A stretch of 64,000 nucleotides of DNA, from NCBI RefSeq assembly GCF_008152325.1, contig NZ_CP042243.1, positions 1,555,026-1,619,025 on the forward strand. Direction: 5' to 3'. Below are positions 39,143-48,067 of the stretch, piece by piece; position 1 is the stretch's first letter, and every line of letters starts with the position of its first letter. Position numbers and translations under genes: made by a program. The stretch is from Crassaminicella thermophila. GTDB lineage: Bacteria > Bacillota > Clostridia > Peptostreptococcales > Thermotaleaceae. A model generated the notes under the pieces. That model made no database searches and had not been told where the DNA came from. It saw nothing but the letters and a program-made list of their open reading frames with translations.

Positions 39143-39582
39143 TTTTTTTCGTCCTTATCTTTATAATATTCATTTTTTCTCCTCATTTTCTTTAATTTAT
39201 TCATTATAGAAACTTTATTTATAGATGCTTCTTCTATGTACTTATCTAAATAGACATCAAAAGTATCATTGCTTTTTTCTAGCTGTGTACTTTTTATATT
39301 AAGTTTTATACTATCTTCATTTACTTTATCTATAAGCTCAATGCTTTGCTTTCCAACAGCTATAACATAATAAACTGTTCCAATATTAATCAAATATATA
39401 GATTTATCAATACCTAGAGGTATTTTTTCAATAATCTTAATATTTTTACCTTTGATCAACACAGCACCATTTTTAGCAATTAGCTTTGTTACTATATATG
39501 CTAATATTAGAATAAAAAAGAAAACTCCAATAACACTTATATAGTATTGAGTATCTGGTATAATGACAATTTCCCCTTTCAA
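39139..39582 (-). CDS. fliO: Flagellar biosynthesis protein FliO/FliZ
   Basis: A 147-residue single-span membrane protein (helix about 13-33) with a short cytosolic beta domain (KIIEKIPLGIDKSIYLINIG, typical of FliO) and a charged tail. FliO helps assemble the FliP ring. The start is taken as TTG at 39582, just after the cheY stop; no better in-frame codon is visible. Position cheY-fliO-fliP matches B. subtilis cheY-fliZ-fliP. Confidence 0.88.
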   Translation of the reverse strand: MKGEIVIIPDTQYYISVIGVFFFILILAYIVTKLIAKNGAVLIKGKNIKIIEKIPLGIDKSIYLINIGTVYYVIAVGKQSIELIDKVNEDSIKLNIKSTQLEKSNDTFDVYLDKYIEEASINKVSIMNKLKKMRRKNEYYKDKDEKK

Positions 39583-39583
39583 C

Positions 39584-39946
39584 TTACCCTAACACTTTTT
39601 TTACAGCTTCTACAACTCTATCTGCTTGAAAAGGCTTGACAATAAAATCTCCTGCTCCTGCTTGTATTGCTTCAATAACCATAGCTTGTTGTCCCATAGC
39701 TGAACACATAATGATTTTTGCTCCAGGATTTAACTTTTTTATTTCTCTAACAGCTTGTATCCCATCCACCTCAGGCATAGTAATATCCATAATAACTAAT
39801 TCAGGGTTTAACTCCTTATATTTTTCAATTGCTTTTGCACCATTTTCAGCTTCTCCTACAACCTCAAATCCATATTTTGTAAGAACATCTTTAATCATCA
39901 TTCTCATAAATGCAGCATCATCAACTACTAAAATTCCTTTTGCCAT
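39584..39946 (-). CDS. cheY: Chemotaxis response regulator CheY
   Basis: A 120-residue single receiver domain. Asp9/Asp10 bind magnesium, Asp54 accepts phosphate from CheA, a Ser/Ala pair (CSAMG) and Lys in FIVKPF complete the site. CheY-P binds FliM and FliY at the switch. It is encoded next to fliY and fliM, and has a strong GGGAGGA site. Confidence 0.97.
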   Translation of the reverse strand: MAKGILVVDDAAFMRMMIKDVLTKYGFEVVGEAENGAKAIEKYKELNPELVIMDITMPEVDGIQAVREIKKLNPGAKIIMCSAMGQQAMVIEAIQAGAGDFIVKPFQADRVVEAVKKVLG

Positions 39947-39976
39947 AATTATTCCTCCCTTTTATTTAATTCTATT

Positions 39977-41116
39977 TTATTTTTTTGTAGGATTAATAAT
40001 ATCTGTTATACGAATACCATAATTCTCATCAATTACAACTACTTCACCCTTAGCCATAAATTTTCCATTTACCAATATATCTAAGGGTTCACCTACTAAT
40101 TTATCTAACTCTATAACAGTTCCTGGTGAAAACTCTAAAATTTCACTTATTTTTTTAATGGTTCTTCCTAACTCTACAGTAATTTCTAATGGAACATCTC
40201 TAATTAAACTAATATTTTCCTTTTCCTTATTTGAATATGTTTCGTCAAACGATTGAAATTGAACAGGTTGTACATTTACAGGCGTTTGCCTAGGCATACT
40301 CATAGGTTCTGTTATAGAAGAATTTTTTGTATAACTATTATCTAAATACTGATCACTATTTTGATTATTTTGTTCTTCCTTAATTTCAAAAATCTCATTA
40401 TTATTTGATTGATTTTTTTCACTAATAGAATCATTATTTGTATAATTACTAGAACTACTACTAAATAATTTATTTACTAATTCTTTAGCAAAATCAATAG
40501 GCATAATTTGCATAATTTCACTATCAATAAGATTTCCAACTACCATCTTAAAAGCAACTTTAACAATTTTATCATTGCTATTAAGAGATTCTAAAGCTTC
40601 TAATCCAGTTGAAAAGTTCATAGACATAGTTTTTGGAGGATTAATATCTATTTTACTATGAAACATTTCAGACAGAGAAGTAGCAGAAGATCCTACCATT
40701 TGATTCATAGCTTCGCCAATAGCACTTAAATGTAATTCTGTTAATTCTCCAGAAGTATTTGTTCCATCTCCTCCCATCATTAGATCTGTAATAACCTTTA
40801 CATCATCTTCTTGTAACACCAATAGATTTGTACCTTCTATACCTTCTTTATATTTAACCTCTACAACAACAAATGGAACTGTATATTGTTTTGCTAACTC
40901 ATTCATTGTTAATATGGAAACCTTTGGTGTTGTAATAGTAACTTTTTGCCCTAAAAGAGTAAATAGAGTTGTTGCCGCAGTACCCATACTAATATTCCCT
41001 ATTTCCCCTAACGCATCTTTTTCATTGTCGTCTAGTTCTTCTCCTATATCCTGAGAAATCTGCGAGGTTCCTTTTAGCAAAGCATCTATCTCTTCTTGAG
41101 AAAGCATATCGCTCAT
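39977..41116 (-). CDS. fliY: Flagellar switch protein FliY (FliN with CheC-like domain)
   Basis: A 379-residue Gram-positive switch protein. N-terminal LSQEEIDALLKG resembles the FliM CheY-binding peptide. A CheC-like domain with two intact phosphatase motifs follows (DALGEIGN and SAIGEAMN), then an Asn/Ser/Gln-rich linker (about 215-290) and a C-terminal FliN/SpoA domain (VELGRTIKKISEILEFSPG). It dephosphorylates CheY-P at the motor. The ATG at 41116 fits the GGGGAG site and follows the fliM stop by one base. Confidence 0.96.
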   Translation of the reverse strand: MSDMLSQEEIDALLKGTSQISQDIGEELDDNEKDALGEIGNISMGTAATTLFTLLGQKVTITTPKVSILTMNELAKQYTVPFVVVEVKYKEGIEGTNLLVLQEDDVKVITDLMMGGDGTNTSGELTELHLSAIGEAMNQMVGSSATSLSEMFHSKIDINPPKTMSMNFSTGLEALESLNSNDKIVKVAFKMVVGNLIDSEIMQIMPIDFAKELVNKLFSSSSSNYTNNDSISEKNQSNNNEIFEIKEEQNNQNSDQYLDNSYTKNSSITEPMSMPRQTPVNVQPVQFQSFDETYSNKEKENISLIRDVPLEITVELGRTIKKISEILEFSPGTVIELDKLVGEPLDILVNGKFMAKGEVVVIDENYGIRITDIINPTKK

Positions 41117-41117
41117 C

Positions 41118-42104
41118 TTATTCATCTCCCCTCTCTATAATACCTTCTATTTGTACAGCCATCTTTTTCTTTTTTGTCCCAGGTCTTCCATAATATTTAA
41201 GCTTATTTCCAACAAATAGCTTTATATGATCATTAACTAATGTATCCAATTGAATAACATCTCCAACCTGAAGGTCAAGAAAATCCCTGACAGTTATATT
41301 CGCTTTCCCTAAAACGGCTCTAACTGTTACTTTTGTTTTTTCTACTCTTTTAGAAATTATTTCTTCATCCTCAGAAGTTCGCTCTTTATTTATGCTAGTA
41401 AACCAAAATTTTGTGTTTAACTTTGGTAGTATTGGCTCAATTACAATATGAGGTATGCATAAATTTACCATTCCTTCAACTTCTCCAATTTTAATATTTA
41501 ACGTTATTAATGCAATTGTTTCATTTGGTGAAACAATTTGAGCAAATTGAGAATTTGTTTCTATCTTTTCTAGCTTTGGTTCAATTTCTACTACATTTTC
41601 CCATGGTTCTTTCAAAAGTTTAATGATTTGCTTAATAAGTTTTCTTAATAAGGATATTTCTATTTCTGTAAAGTTTCGCTTTTCTTCTATAGGTTTCCCA
41701 TTTCCTCCCAAAATTCTATCAATCATCACAAAAGCAATATCAGAGGTCACATCTAAAATAATTTGACCATCTAACGGAGAAAAGTCAACAATACCTAGTA
41801 CTGCTGGATTAGATATAGAATTGGTAAATTCATAATTAGATAGCTGTTCTACACTTAGCACCTCAACATGTACCAAACTTCTTAGATAGCCAGATAAGAA
41901 GGTATTTAACAATCGAGAAAAATTTTCATGAATAATTTGGAGTGTACGCAATTGATCCTTTGCAAATTTATCTGGCCTTCTAAAATCATATTTTTTAACT
42001 TTTATTTCATCTGTTTCTGCTTTTATTTCTTGAGCATCTAATTCTCCAGTTGCTAAAGCTTGTATTAGGGCGTCTATCTCACTTTGCGATAATACATCAG
42101 ACAA
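41118..42104 (-). CDS. fliM: Flagellar motor switch protein FliM
   Basis: A 328-residue switch protein: N-terminal CheY-binding peptide LSQSEIDALI, central CheC-fold domain and C-terminal SpoA domain (VTVRAVLGKANITVRDFLDLQVGD, in part). The start is a TTG at 42104 with a good GGGAGG site about 8 bases upstream. It stands between fliL and fliY. Confidence 0.96.
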   Translation of the reverse strand: MSDVLSQSEIDALIQALATGELDAQEIKAETDEIKVKKYDFRRPDKFAKDQLRTLQIIHENFSRLLNTFLSGYLRSLVHVEVLSVEQLSNYEFTNSISNPAVLGIVDFSPLDGQIILDVTSDIAFVMIDRILGGNGKPIEEKRNFTEIEISLLRKLIKQIIKLLKEPWENVVEIEPKLEKIETNSQFAQIVSPNETIALITLNIKIGEVEGMVNLCIPHIVIEPILPKLNTKFWFTSINKERTSEDEEIISKRVEKTKVTVRAVLGKANITVRDFLDLQVGDVIQLDTLVNDHIKLFVGNKLKYYGRPGTKKKKMAVQIEGIIERGDE

Positions 42105-42119
42105 TTACGTTTCCTCCCT

Positions 42120-42536
42120 TTATTGGATAATAAATTCTATAAAGTACACATCTATAATATCTTCAGAAGGTAAAACTAATTTTATGGATTTTAGTATCTC
42201 CTTTCGAAGAGCCTGCTGTCCCTCATCTCCTGATAATTGTACTTCACTTTTACTCCTTAATAATTCTAATATATTATTTGTTATTTCAGATCTTTTACTA
42301 TTTAACTTTTCTGTCAATTTTTCATCACTTATTTCTACATCTAAGTTGACTTTTAAAATTTTTCTACTATCCTTCACATTTGCATATAATTCACCTATAG
42401 AATAGATATATGTTTTTATTTCCTTAGGTTCTTGATTAACTTTTTTTTGCGCTACAAAATAAAATGTAACGCCTACAACTAATGCTGTTATAATAAATCC
42501 TATTATACTATATAACACAACTTTTTTTACTGTCAT
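42120..42536 (-). CDS. fliL: Flagellar basal body-associated protein FliL
   Basis: A 138-residue protein with one N-terminal membrane helix (about 6-27) and an extracytoplasmic FliL domain (LKVNLDVEISDEKL, then RSEITNNILELLRSK). FliL surrounds the stator and supports torque under load. Encoded directly after motAB, its functional partners. Confidence 0.93.
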   Translation of the reverse strand: MTVKKVVLYSIIGFIITALVVGVTFYFVAQKKVNQEPKEIKTYIYSIGELYANVKDSRKILKVNLDVEISDEKLTEKLNSKRSEITNNILELLRSKSEVQLSGDEGQQALRKEILKSIKLVLPSEDIIDVYFIEFIIQ

Positions 42537-42560
42537 TTTTCTACGCCCCTTTTGAGCATT

Positions 42561-43313
42561 TTAATAATAAGGTTCAGATTTTACAAATTCAGAACGAAGT
42601 ATAACAATGTCTACTCTTCTATTCTTTGCTTTATTTTCAAATGTGTCATTTGGTGCTACTGGATGATACTGACTATATCCTGATGCAGATAATCTATTTG
42701 CCTTTATCCCTGCTTCTTCAATCAAAAATCTTACAACATTTGAAGCCCTCGTAACTGAAAGTTCCCAATTCGTAGGAAATTTTTTTGAATTTATAATAGG
42801 ATCAGAATCTGTGTGCCCTTCAACTCTTATGTATTTCGTTATAAATTCATCTTGTTTTAATAAATCAGCAATAAATTTCAATGTCTTTTTTGCAGCCGGT
42901 TTTAATGCTGCATATCCTGAATCGAAAAGTACATTATCCTTAAATCTAAGTAATAATCCTCTAGTATCAAGATCTACTAATATTTGTTCTTCCATTCCAT
43001 TTTCATTTATGTATTCTTCCATCTGCTCTTTTAATTTTTTAAAATCCTCCAACTCTTCTAGTTGCTTTGTAGTTTTGTCTTCATTTAATGCATCTTCTAT
43101 ATATTGCACCTCTTCAAGTGTTTTTCCTCCTTCTAAAACACCTAAAGAACCTTGGAAAGATTGAATAACAGCAGAAAATTTTCTCAAATCAATTGTTGAA
43201 AAAGCAAACAACAATACAAAAAAACATAATAACAAAGTCATTAAATCACTAAAAGTTGTCATCCATTCAGGTGCACCTGCTTTTGCTTCTTCTTGTTTTC
43301 TTTTTCTACTCAT
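42561..43313 (-). CDS. motB: Flagellar stator protein MotB
   Basis: A 250-residue stator subunit with an N-terminal helix carrying the ion-binding Asp23 (TTFSDLMTLLLCFFVLLF), a plug/linker region and a C-terminal OmpA-type peptidoglycan-binding domain (RVEGHTDSDPI, then NRRVDIVIL). The sequence alone does not settle whether it uses protons or sodium. The ATG follows the motA stop after one base. Confidence 0.96.
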   Translation of the reverse strand: MSRKRKQEEAKAGAPEWMTTFSDLMTLLLCFFVLLFAFSTIDLRKFSAVIQSFQGSLGVLEGGKTLEEVQYIEDALNEDKTTKQLEELEDFKKLKEQMEEYINENGMEEQILVDLDTRGLLLRFKDNVLFDSGYAALKPAAKKTLKFIADLLKQDEFITKYIRVEGHTDSDPIINSKKFPTNWELSVTRASNVVRFLIEEAGIKANRLSASGYSQYHPVAPNDTFENKAKNRRVDIVILRSEFVKSEPYY

Positions 43314-43314
43314 A

Positions 43315-44103
43315 TTAAGCCTCTACACCCTCTCTTTGATCATCTTCAGAGGTTTTTCTTTGCTTTGGAGGAAGGAATGATTTTAGTTTTACTTCAATTA
43401 TTCTAGGATTTTCACCAGCTTGTATTGATAAAAGACCCTCTACCATAAGTTCTTTAATCAATATTTCTTCTCTACTTCTAATTTTTAGTTTAGCAGCTAT
43501 AGGTATAAATATTAAGTTTGCTAATACTGCTCCATAAAATGTAGTTATCAACGCAACTGACATTTTAGGACCTACAGTAGAAGGATCCTCTAAAGTCTTA
43601 AGCATGTTAATAAGCCCTATAAGAGTACCAACCATACCAAAAGCTGGTGCTAAACTGCCTAATGTATCAAATATACTTCTTCCTTCTCCATGTCTTTCTT
43701 CTATAAATGACAATTCGGTTTCCAATATGTTCCTGACTAATTCAGGATCTGTTCCATCAACAATTAACATAACGCCTTTTTGTAAAAATTCATCATTTAT
43801 ATTTTCAGCTGCCTCTTCAAGGGCTAAGAGACCCTCTCTTCTTGCTATATTAGCAATTTCAATAATATTATCAATTACCTCAGTAGGATTTAAACTTTTA
43901 GTAGTAAAAGCCTTTTTTACAATTACTAAAGAATCCTTAACCTTATTTAATGGATATGCTACAAGGGTACCTGCAATAGTTCCTCCTATTACAATAACAA
44001 TTGAAGGCAAATTATAAAAGGTTAAGACACTTCCATCAATCATTATACCACCTATTACAAACGCTATTCCTACAACGATTCCCAATATTGTTGCTAAATC
44101 CAA
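43315..44103 (-). CDS. motA: Flagellar stator protein MotA
   Basis: A 262-residue MotA with four membrane helices and the cytosolic loop that touches FliG (residues about 80-130, with RREGLLALEE). The C-terminal pair of helices includes the AFGMVGTLIGLINML segment with the channel proline region. The start is a TTG at 44103 with a GAGGTG site. It is coupled to motB. Confidence 0.96.
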   Translation of the reverse strand: MDLATILGIVVGIAFVIGGIMIDGSVLTFYNLPSIVIVIGGTIAGTLVAYPLNKVKDSLVIVKKAFTTKSLNPTEVIDNIIEIANIARREGLLALEEAAENINDEFLQKGVMLIVDGTDPELVRNILETELSFIEERHGEGRSIFDTLGSLAPAFGMVGTLIGLINMLKTLEDPSTVGPKMSVALITTFYGAVLANLIFIPIAAKLKIRSREEILIKELMVEGLLSIQAGENPRIIEVKLKSFLPPKQRKTSEDDQREGVEA

Positions 44104-44106
44104 AGA

Positions 44107-44328
44107 CTACACCTCATTTCTAGTAAGATTTTGTAAAATTGTCGAATGAGAATAGATTTTTCTCTTATATTGTATGATTTTATCGATGATTTGGTCAATA
44201 GATTCTAAAACAATTATTTTTTTGCCCGTTGTAAGGGTTATAACGGTATCAGGTGTAGTCTCAATATGTTCAATTAAATCACTATTTATAACGCACTTTT
44301 TTCCATTTAATTTTGATACAGTAATCAT
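44107..44328 (-). CDS. flbD: FlbD/SwrD family flagellar protein
   Basis: A 73-residue protein of the FlbD family; B. subtilis SwrD (YlzI), at the same location after flgE, raises flagellar power by acting on the stator. The core MITVSKLNGKKCVINSDLIE and TTGKKIIVLES is characteristic. The ATG at 44328 has AAAGGATGG at proper spacing; an ATG at 44337 lies inside that site. It precedes motA, consistent with a stator link. Confidence 0.9.
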   Translation of the reverse strand: MITVSKLNGKKCVINSDLIEHIETTPDTVITLTTGKKIIVLESIDQIIDKIIQYKRKIYSHSTILQNLTRNEV

Positions 44329-44346
44329 GCAAACCATCCTTTAAAT

Positions 44347-44365
44347 TCCGGGCTAAAAGCCCGGA
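44347..44365 (-). other. GC-rich hairpin between flgE and flbD
   Basis: Perfect 8-bp stem TCCGGGCT/AGCCCGGA with a 3-base loop, 6 bases past the flgE stop and about 10 bases before the flbD ribosome binding site. No U-run follows, so it is not a standard terminator. It probably protects or tunes the flgE mRNA, the most abundant product of the operon. Confidence 0.65.
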
Positions 44366-44371
44366 TAGTTA

Positions 44372-45859
44372 TTATCTCTTTAAATTTACCAATTCTTGTA
44401 ACATTTCATCTGTTGTTGTAATAACTCTTGAATTCGCTTGGAATCCTCTTTGTGTTGTAATCATATTAGTAAATTCTCTTCCTAAATCGACATTTGACAT
44501 TTCAAGGCTTCCTGGATTTAGTTCAGCAAATCCATTTGAAGCTGGAAGGCCAATCGAAGGTATTCCTGAATTTCTAGTTTCCATATACATATTTGACTCT
44601 GTTTTTTGAAGTCCTGCAGGATTACTAAAATTAGCTAATCCAATTCTTCCTAAAACTCTTCTTTGACCATTAGAAAAAGTACCCACAATTTCACCATTAG
44701 AAGCAATTGAATATCCTGTAAGAGCCCCTTGTTTATATCCTTTTATTTTTGTAGCATCTGCATTTGACGTATCTGCAAACTGAGTCAGTTTGTTAAAGTT
44801 CATTTCAAAGGTTAATGCATCTGCCCCTTTTGTTAAATCTTTTCCTATCGTAAAACTCATTTTTGAATCACCTATTACTTTTCCATTTTTGTCAAATTTG
44901 AGTTCAAAGGAATTTCCACCATTATAGCTAAATCCATCAGCACTTGTATTTGCAGCACCATCAGTATCATATGTATTTGTATCACCATTTTTAAGCATAG
45001 CTCCATCACTATTTAAATAAAAGGCATCTACTAACCAAGTGCTTTCTCCAGAGCTAGTATCCACAGTTTTCTTAGCAAATACCAGTTTAATTTGATGAAC
45101 ATTACCAAAATCATCAAATACCTCTACTGTTGTTTCCCTTCCAAGAGCAGTACTTAAATCTTGATTCTTTTGTGTATAAACTGGTTTCCCAGTTGCTTTT
45201 GAAAGTTCTGAATCAAAATTATATATGGCATCTTCTCCTGAAGCACCTATGACTTTTGCTCCTGATTTTAATTTTTCTAATTCTTTTGTATTTGAATTTA
45301 GGTTTCCAGTAAATGTAACAATGTCCTCTCCTGGTATTGGCGGATCTGAAGGTCTTGTTGCCTGCGGAGGATATATTGCAGACTTATCTATTTTAATCCC
45401 TTCTATGTTACTTTTTAAGCGACCTGTATCATCAGCCATATATCCTAATACCTTATATCCAGTTTGAGTACATAGATTTCCATAATCATCTACTATAAAA
45501 TTTCCTGCTCTAGTATAATATCTATTTAAATAATTAGGATCATCTGAAACCATGAAAAAACCTTCTCCATTTATCATTAAATCTGTCGGGTTATCCGTTC
45601 TTTCAACGGCTCCTCTAGTTTGAATTACATCTATCCCTCCAATATCTGCTCCAAGACCTATCTGCATTGGATTTGTTCCTCCACGGCCACTATCGCCTGC
45701 TCCTGCTCCTTTTATGGTTTGATTAAAAGTTTCTTTAAACGTTACTCTAGAACTTTTAAAAGCTACTGTATTTACATTGGCAATGTTATTACCAATAACA
45801 TCCATCTTCATTTGGTGAGCACTCAATCCTGCTACAGCTGAAAACATTGAACGCATCAT
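44372..45859 (-). CDS. flgE: Flagellar hook protein FlgE
   Basis: A 495-residue hook subunit. N-terminal MMRSMFSAVAGLSAHQ...IGNNIANVNTVAFK and C-terminal LGREFTNMITTQRGFQANSR with TTDEMLQELVNL are the coiled-coil terminal regions shared by rod/hook proteins; the GEGFFMVSD beta region and an inserted surface domain lie between. Longer than minimal FlgE because of that insert. ATG with a GGGGGTAA site. Confidence 0.96.
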   Translation of the reverse strand: MMRSMFSAVAGLSAHQMKMDVIGNNIANVNTVAFKSSRVTFKETFNQTIKGAGAGDSGRGGTNPMQIGLGADIGGIDVIQTRGAVERTDNPTDLMINGEGFFMVSDDPNYLNRYYTRAGNFIVDDYGNLCTQTGYKVLGYMADDTGRLKSNIEGIKIDKSAIYPPQATRPSDPPIPGEDIVTFTGNLNSNTKELEKLKSGAKVIGASGEDAIYNFDSELSKATGKPVYTQKNQDLSTALGRETTVEVFDDFGNVHQIKLVFAKKTVDTSSGESTWLVDAFYLNSDGAMLKNGDTNTYDTDGAANTSADGFSYNGGNSFELKFDKNGKVIGDSKMSFTIGKDLTKGADALTFEMNFNKLTQFADTSNADATKIKGYKQGALTGYSIASNGEIVGTFSNGQRRVLGRIGLANFSNPAGLQKTESNMYMETRNSGIPSIGLPASNGFAELNPGSLEMSNVDLGREFTNMITTQRGFQANSRVITTTDEMLQELVNLKR

Positions 45860-45887
45860 TTTTTATTACCCCCTCTTATTTACTGTA

Positions 45888-45917
45888 ATATATCTTCTCT
45901 GTCATTCAAAGATATAT
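45888..45917 (-). other. AT-rich hairpin in the flgE 5' region
   Basis: A 9-bp perfect inverted repeat ATATATCTT/AAGATATAT with a 12-base loop lies between the preceding gene and flgE, 20-odd bases before the flgE site. It is AT-only in most pairs, so stability is modest. It could be a processing site separating flgE mRNA. Confidence 0.4.
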
Positions 45918-45936
45918 AGCCTCCTAGCAGGTCCAG

Positions 45937-46299
45937 CTATATAATTACAGCACCATCAATATTTGTAAAAACATTTTCTTTTAAATTCTCATCAAGAGCT
46001 ACTGTAATAATAGTTTTATTTTTCACACTCGCTACAAACGCCTTATTATTCATAAGTATAAGTGTCTCTTTAATTCCCTTTTGATCCGCCTTATTTAAAG
46101 CTTGATTTATTTTTATTAGTTCTTTTTTATCTAATTTTATTTTTCTAGCTTCTAGTCTCTGTATTGCATGTTTTGAAAATTTTATATCTTTCAATGTAAT
46201 ATGATCTATTACTTCTGCAAAAGACTTTGACTGACTTATATTTTTAGAAGATATTTTAGGAGTAGCGGTCTTTATACCATGAATCATTATTTTATTCAT
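45937..46299 (-). CDS. Flagellar operon protein (TIGR02530 type)
   Basis: A 120-residue protein of the small conserved family found between flgD and flgE in Bacilli and Clostridia. The central [19 protein letters not shown] followed by [20 protein letters not shown] is the family core. The exact role is not known; a hook-assembly function is inferred from position. The ATG at 46299 suits the AGGAGG site and overlaps the flgD stop by 8 bases. Confidence 0.85.
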   Translation of the reverse strand: MNKIMIHGIKTATPKISSKNISQSKSFAEVIDHITLKDIKFSKHAIQRLEARKIKLDKKELIKINQALNKADQKGIKETLILMNNKAFVASVKNKTIITVALDENLKENVFTNIDGAVII

Positions 46300-46738
46300 T
46301 TTCATCTCCTCCTGAAATTCCTCTTCCTTCTCTTTCTTCTGATTTTATGCCATATGATTCTAAAGCTTTACTGATATTTATCAATTCATTAAGCATTTCT
46401 TTATTAAGATTGTAATTCATTTGATTAACAGTTAATATAGCATCATTGTTATTTTTAATTTCACTCGTTAAATCTTCCATTGATTTATTTAAATTTTGCA
46501 TTTGCTCTAAACTACTAAATTGAGCCATCTGTGAGATAAATTCTTTATCTTCCATAGGGTTTAAAGGATCTTGATATTTTAACTGTGTTACAAGAAGCTT
46601 TAAAAATTGATCTTTTCCCAATTTTCCGTTTTTTGTAAATTTTGCTTCTTCTTTTTGCTTTTCCTCTTTTTTATTAATAGGTTTGTATGTAAGTTTATCA
46701 TAATAATCCCCTATACCTCCAGCTCCCTTTACTGACAT
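46292..46738 (-). CDS. flgD: Flagellar hook cap scaffold FlgD (short form)
   Basis: A 148-residue FlgD N-terminal domain: [44 protein letters not shown] (read in part) is the hallmark. It lacks the C-terminal Ig-like/tudor domains of E. coli FlgD, as in many Firmicutes. It is needed for hook polymerisation. The ATG at 46738 has a GGGGGTGA site; a GTG at 46747 is inside it. Confidence 0.93.
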   Translation of the reverse strand: MSVKGAGGIGDYYDKLTYKPINKKEEKQKEEAKFTKNGKLGKDQFLKLLVTQLKYQDPLNPMEDKEFISQMAQFSSLEQMQNLNKSMEDLTSEIKNNNDAILTVNQMNYNLNKEMLNELINISKALESYGIKSEEREGRGISGGDENE

Positions 46739-46750
46739 AATTCTCACCCC

Positions 46751-48049
46751 CTATCCTAAATGATTTATTGTTGAATTTCTATCGCTTATTTCATCTATAG
46801 TTCCTATAAATATTGATTGTTCATATTCTGCTTTATTTAAAGCTATTTTCCCTGTATGCTTCTTTTTAAATTTCATAAAGCTTTGTTGTTCCTTAAAGCT
46901 AGAATCTTGTCCAACACTTACATTAAGCTCCTGAATACCAAATCCTTTTTCATTCAGTGCATCTTTTAATAAATTAAAATTTGATTCTAAAACTTCCTTT
47001 ACAGCTTGATTCTCAGCTACAATATTTGCAACAACAATCCCTCTTTCTACTACTATTTTCATAGATAATTTTCCTAAATGATCGGGCTTCAATTGAAGTG
47101 TCATTTCAGAAGCTCTATCACCTATTAAAACCTGCGCTTTTTCAACAACTTGTCCTAAAATATTATAGAAATTCGGCTTATTTTGATTTGTTATCTCCGT
47201 CTTAATGCTTTCCATTATAGGTATATTTTTTTGCGTGATGTATTGTACATTCACATCTTTAATAGATTCATCACTGATTAAAACTTTCTGATTCTTACTT
47301 GCAAAAAATCCATTTTTTGTATCTTTTTCTTTATTATAAAACATATTTGTTTCATTTTCTGTGTTTGAGTCCGTTTTATTATGTATATTTGAAAATACTT
47401 CACTTTTATCAATATTTTCAGTTTTATTTTCATTATCATTAGTATTTAGTTCTGTTAAATTAATTTTTGGTAGTTCACTCGGTAGTATATCTGTGGCTTC
47501 ATTTTTATTTATTGTTAACAAGTCTTTAATTTTAGAAAATACAATTTCAAAATCTTCTGTCTGTACTTTAATATTTTCATCTTCAAGTAATATTTTAAAA
47601 TCGTTTAGCAAACCAAGAAGCTCTTTGTTCGATGATATACTTTGAGATGCATTATCTATAGCAGATAATAATTGTACTTTAAGTTCTTCATAAGTAAATT
47701 CTTCATCATTTTGACATTCATCATTTTTATAATTTTTATTTGATTCATTTATACAGTTATATAAAAAAGCAATTAGGTTTATAATATCTTCTGTTACATC
47801 TTCTGCTCTGGCATCCTTGTCATTTAAGCTTGTATCCTTTTTTTCTATTGACTCACTTTGAATATTTTTTTCTTCATTTGTAATAGTATTACTTAATTTT
47901 TCTAATCCATCTTCTTTAATCTCTTCCACTTTTTTATTCAATATATCATCAAAACTTTGGTTATTATTATCTTCTGAAGAATTCTTTTTATTATTTATTT
48001 GTTGCATACTATTCAATTGCTGACTAGTACTTATTATTAATGGATTCAC
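46751..48049 (-). CDS. fliK: Flagellar hook-length control protein FliK
   Basis: A 432-residue protein: a long, polar, Asn/Glu/Lys-rich N-terminal ruler region and a C-terminal Flg_hook domain (TLQLKPDHLGKLSMKIVVERG, in part, then NFNLLKDALNEKGFGI). The ruler is exported during hook growth, and the C terminus triggers the FlhB switch. The start is a GTG at 48049 with AAAGGAGG. Located before flgD as usual. Confidence 0.92.
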   Translation of the reverse strand: MNPLIISTSQQLNSMQQINNKKNSSEDNNNQSFDDILNKKVEEIKEDGLEKLSNTITNEEKNIQSESIEKKDTSLNDKDARAEDVTEDIINLIAFLYNCINESNKNYKNDECQNDEEFTYEELKVQLLSAIDNASQSISSNKELLGLLNDFKILLEDENIKVQTEDFEIVFSKIKDLLTINKNEATDILPSELPKINLTELNTNDNENKTENIDKSEVFSNIHNKTDSNTENETNMFYNKEKDTKNGFFASKNQKVLISDESIKDVNVQYITQKNIPIMESIKTEITNQNKPNFYNILGQVVEKAQVLIGDRASEMTLQLKPDHLGKLSMKIVVERGIVVANIVAENQAVKEVLESNFNLLKDALNEKGFGIQELNVSVGQDSSFKEQQSFMKFKKKHTGKIALNKAEYEQSIFIGTIDEISDRNSTINHLG

Positions 48050-48067
48050 TTCTTCACCTCCTTTCTT

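Noticed and set aside
45918-45936. Imperfect palindrome TAGCTGGACCTGCTA near the end of the TIGR02530 gene
   Set aside because: Only 4 plus 2 pairs with mismatches; too weak to call an operator or terminator.
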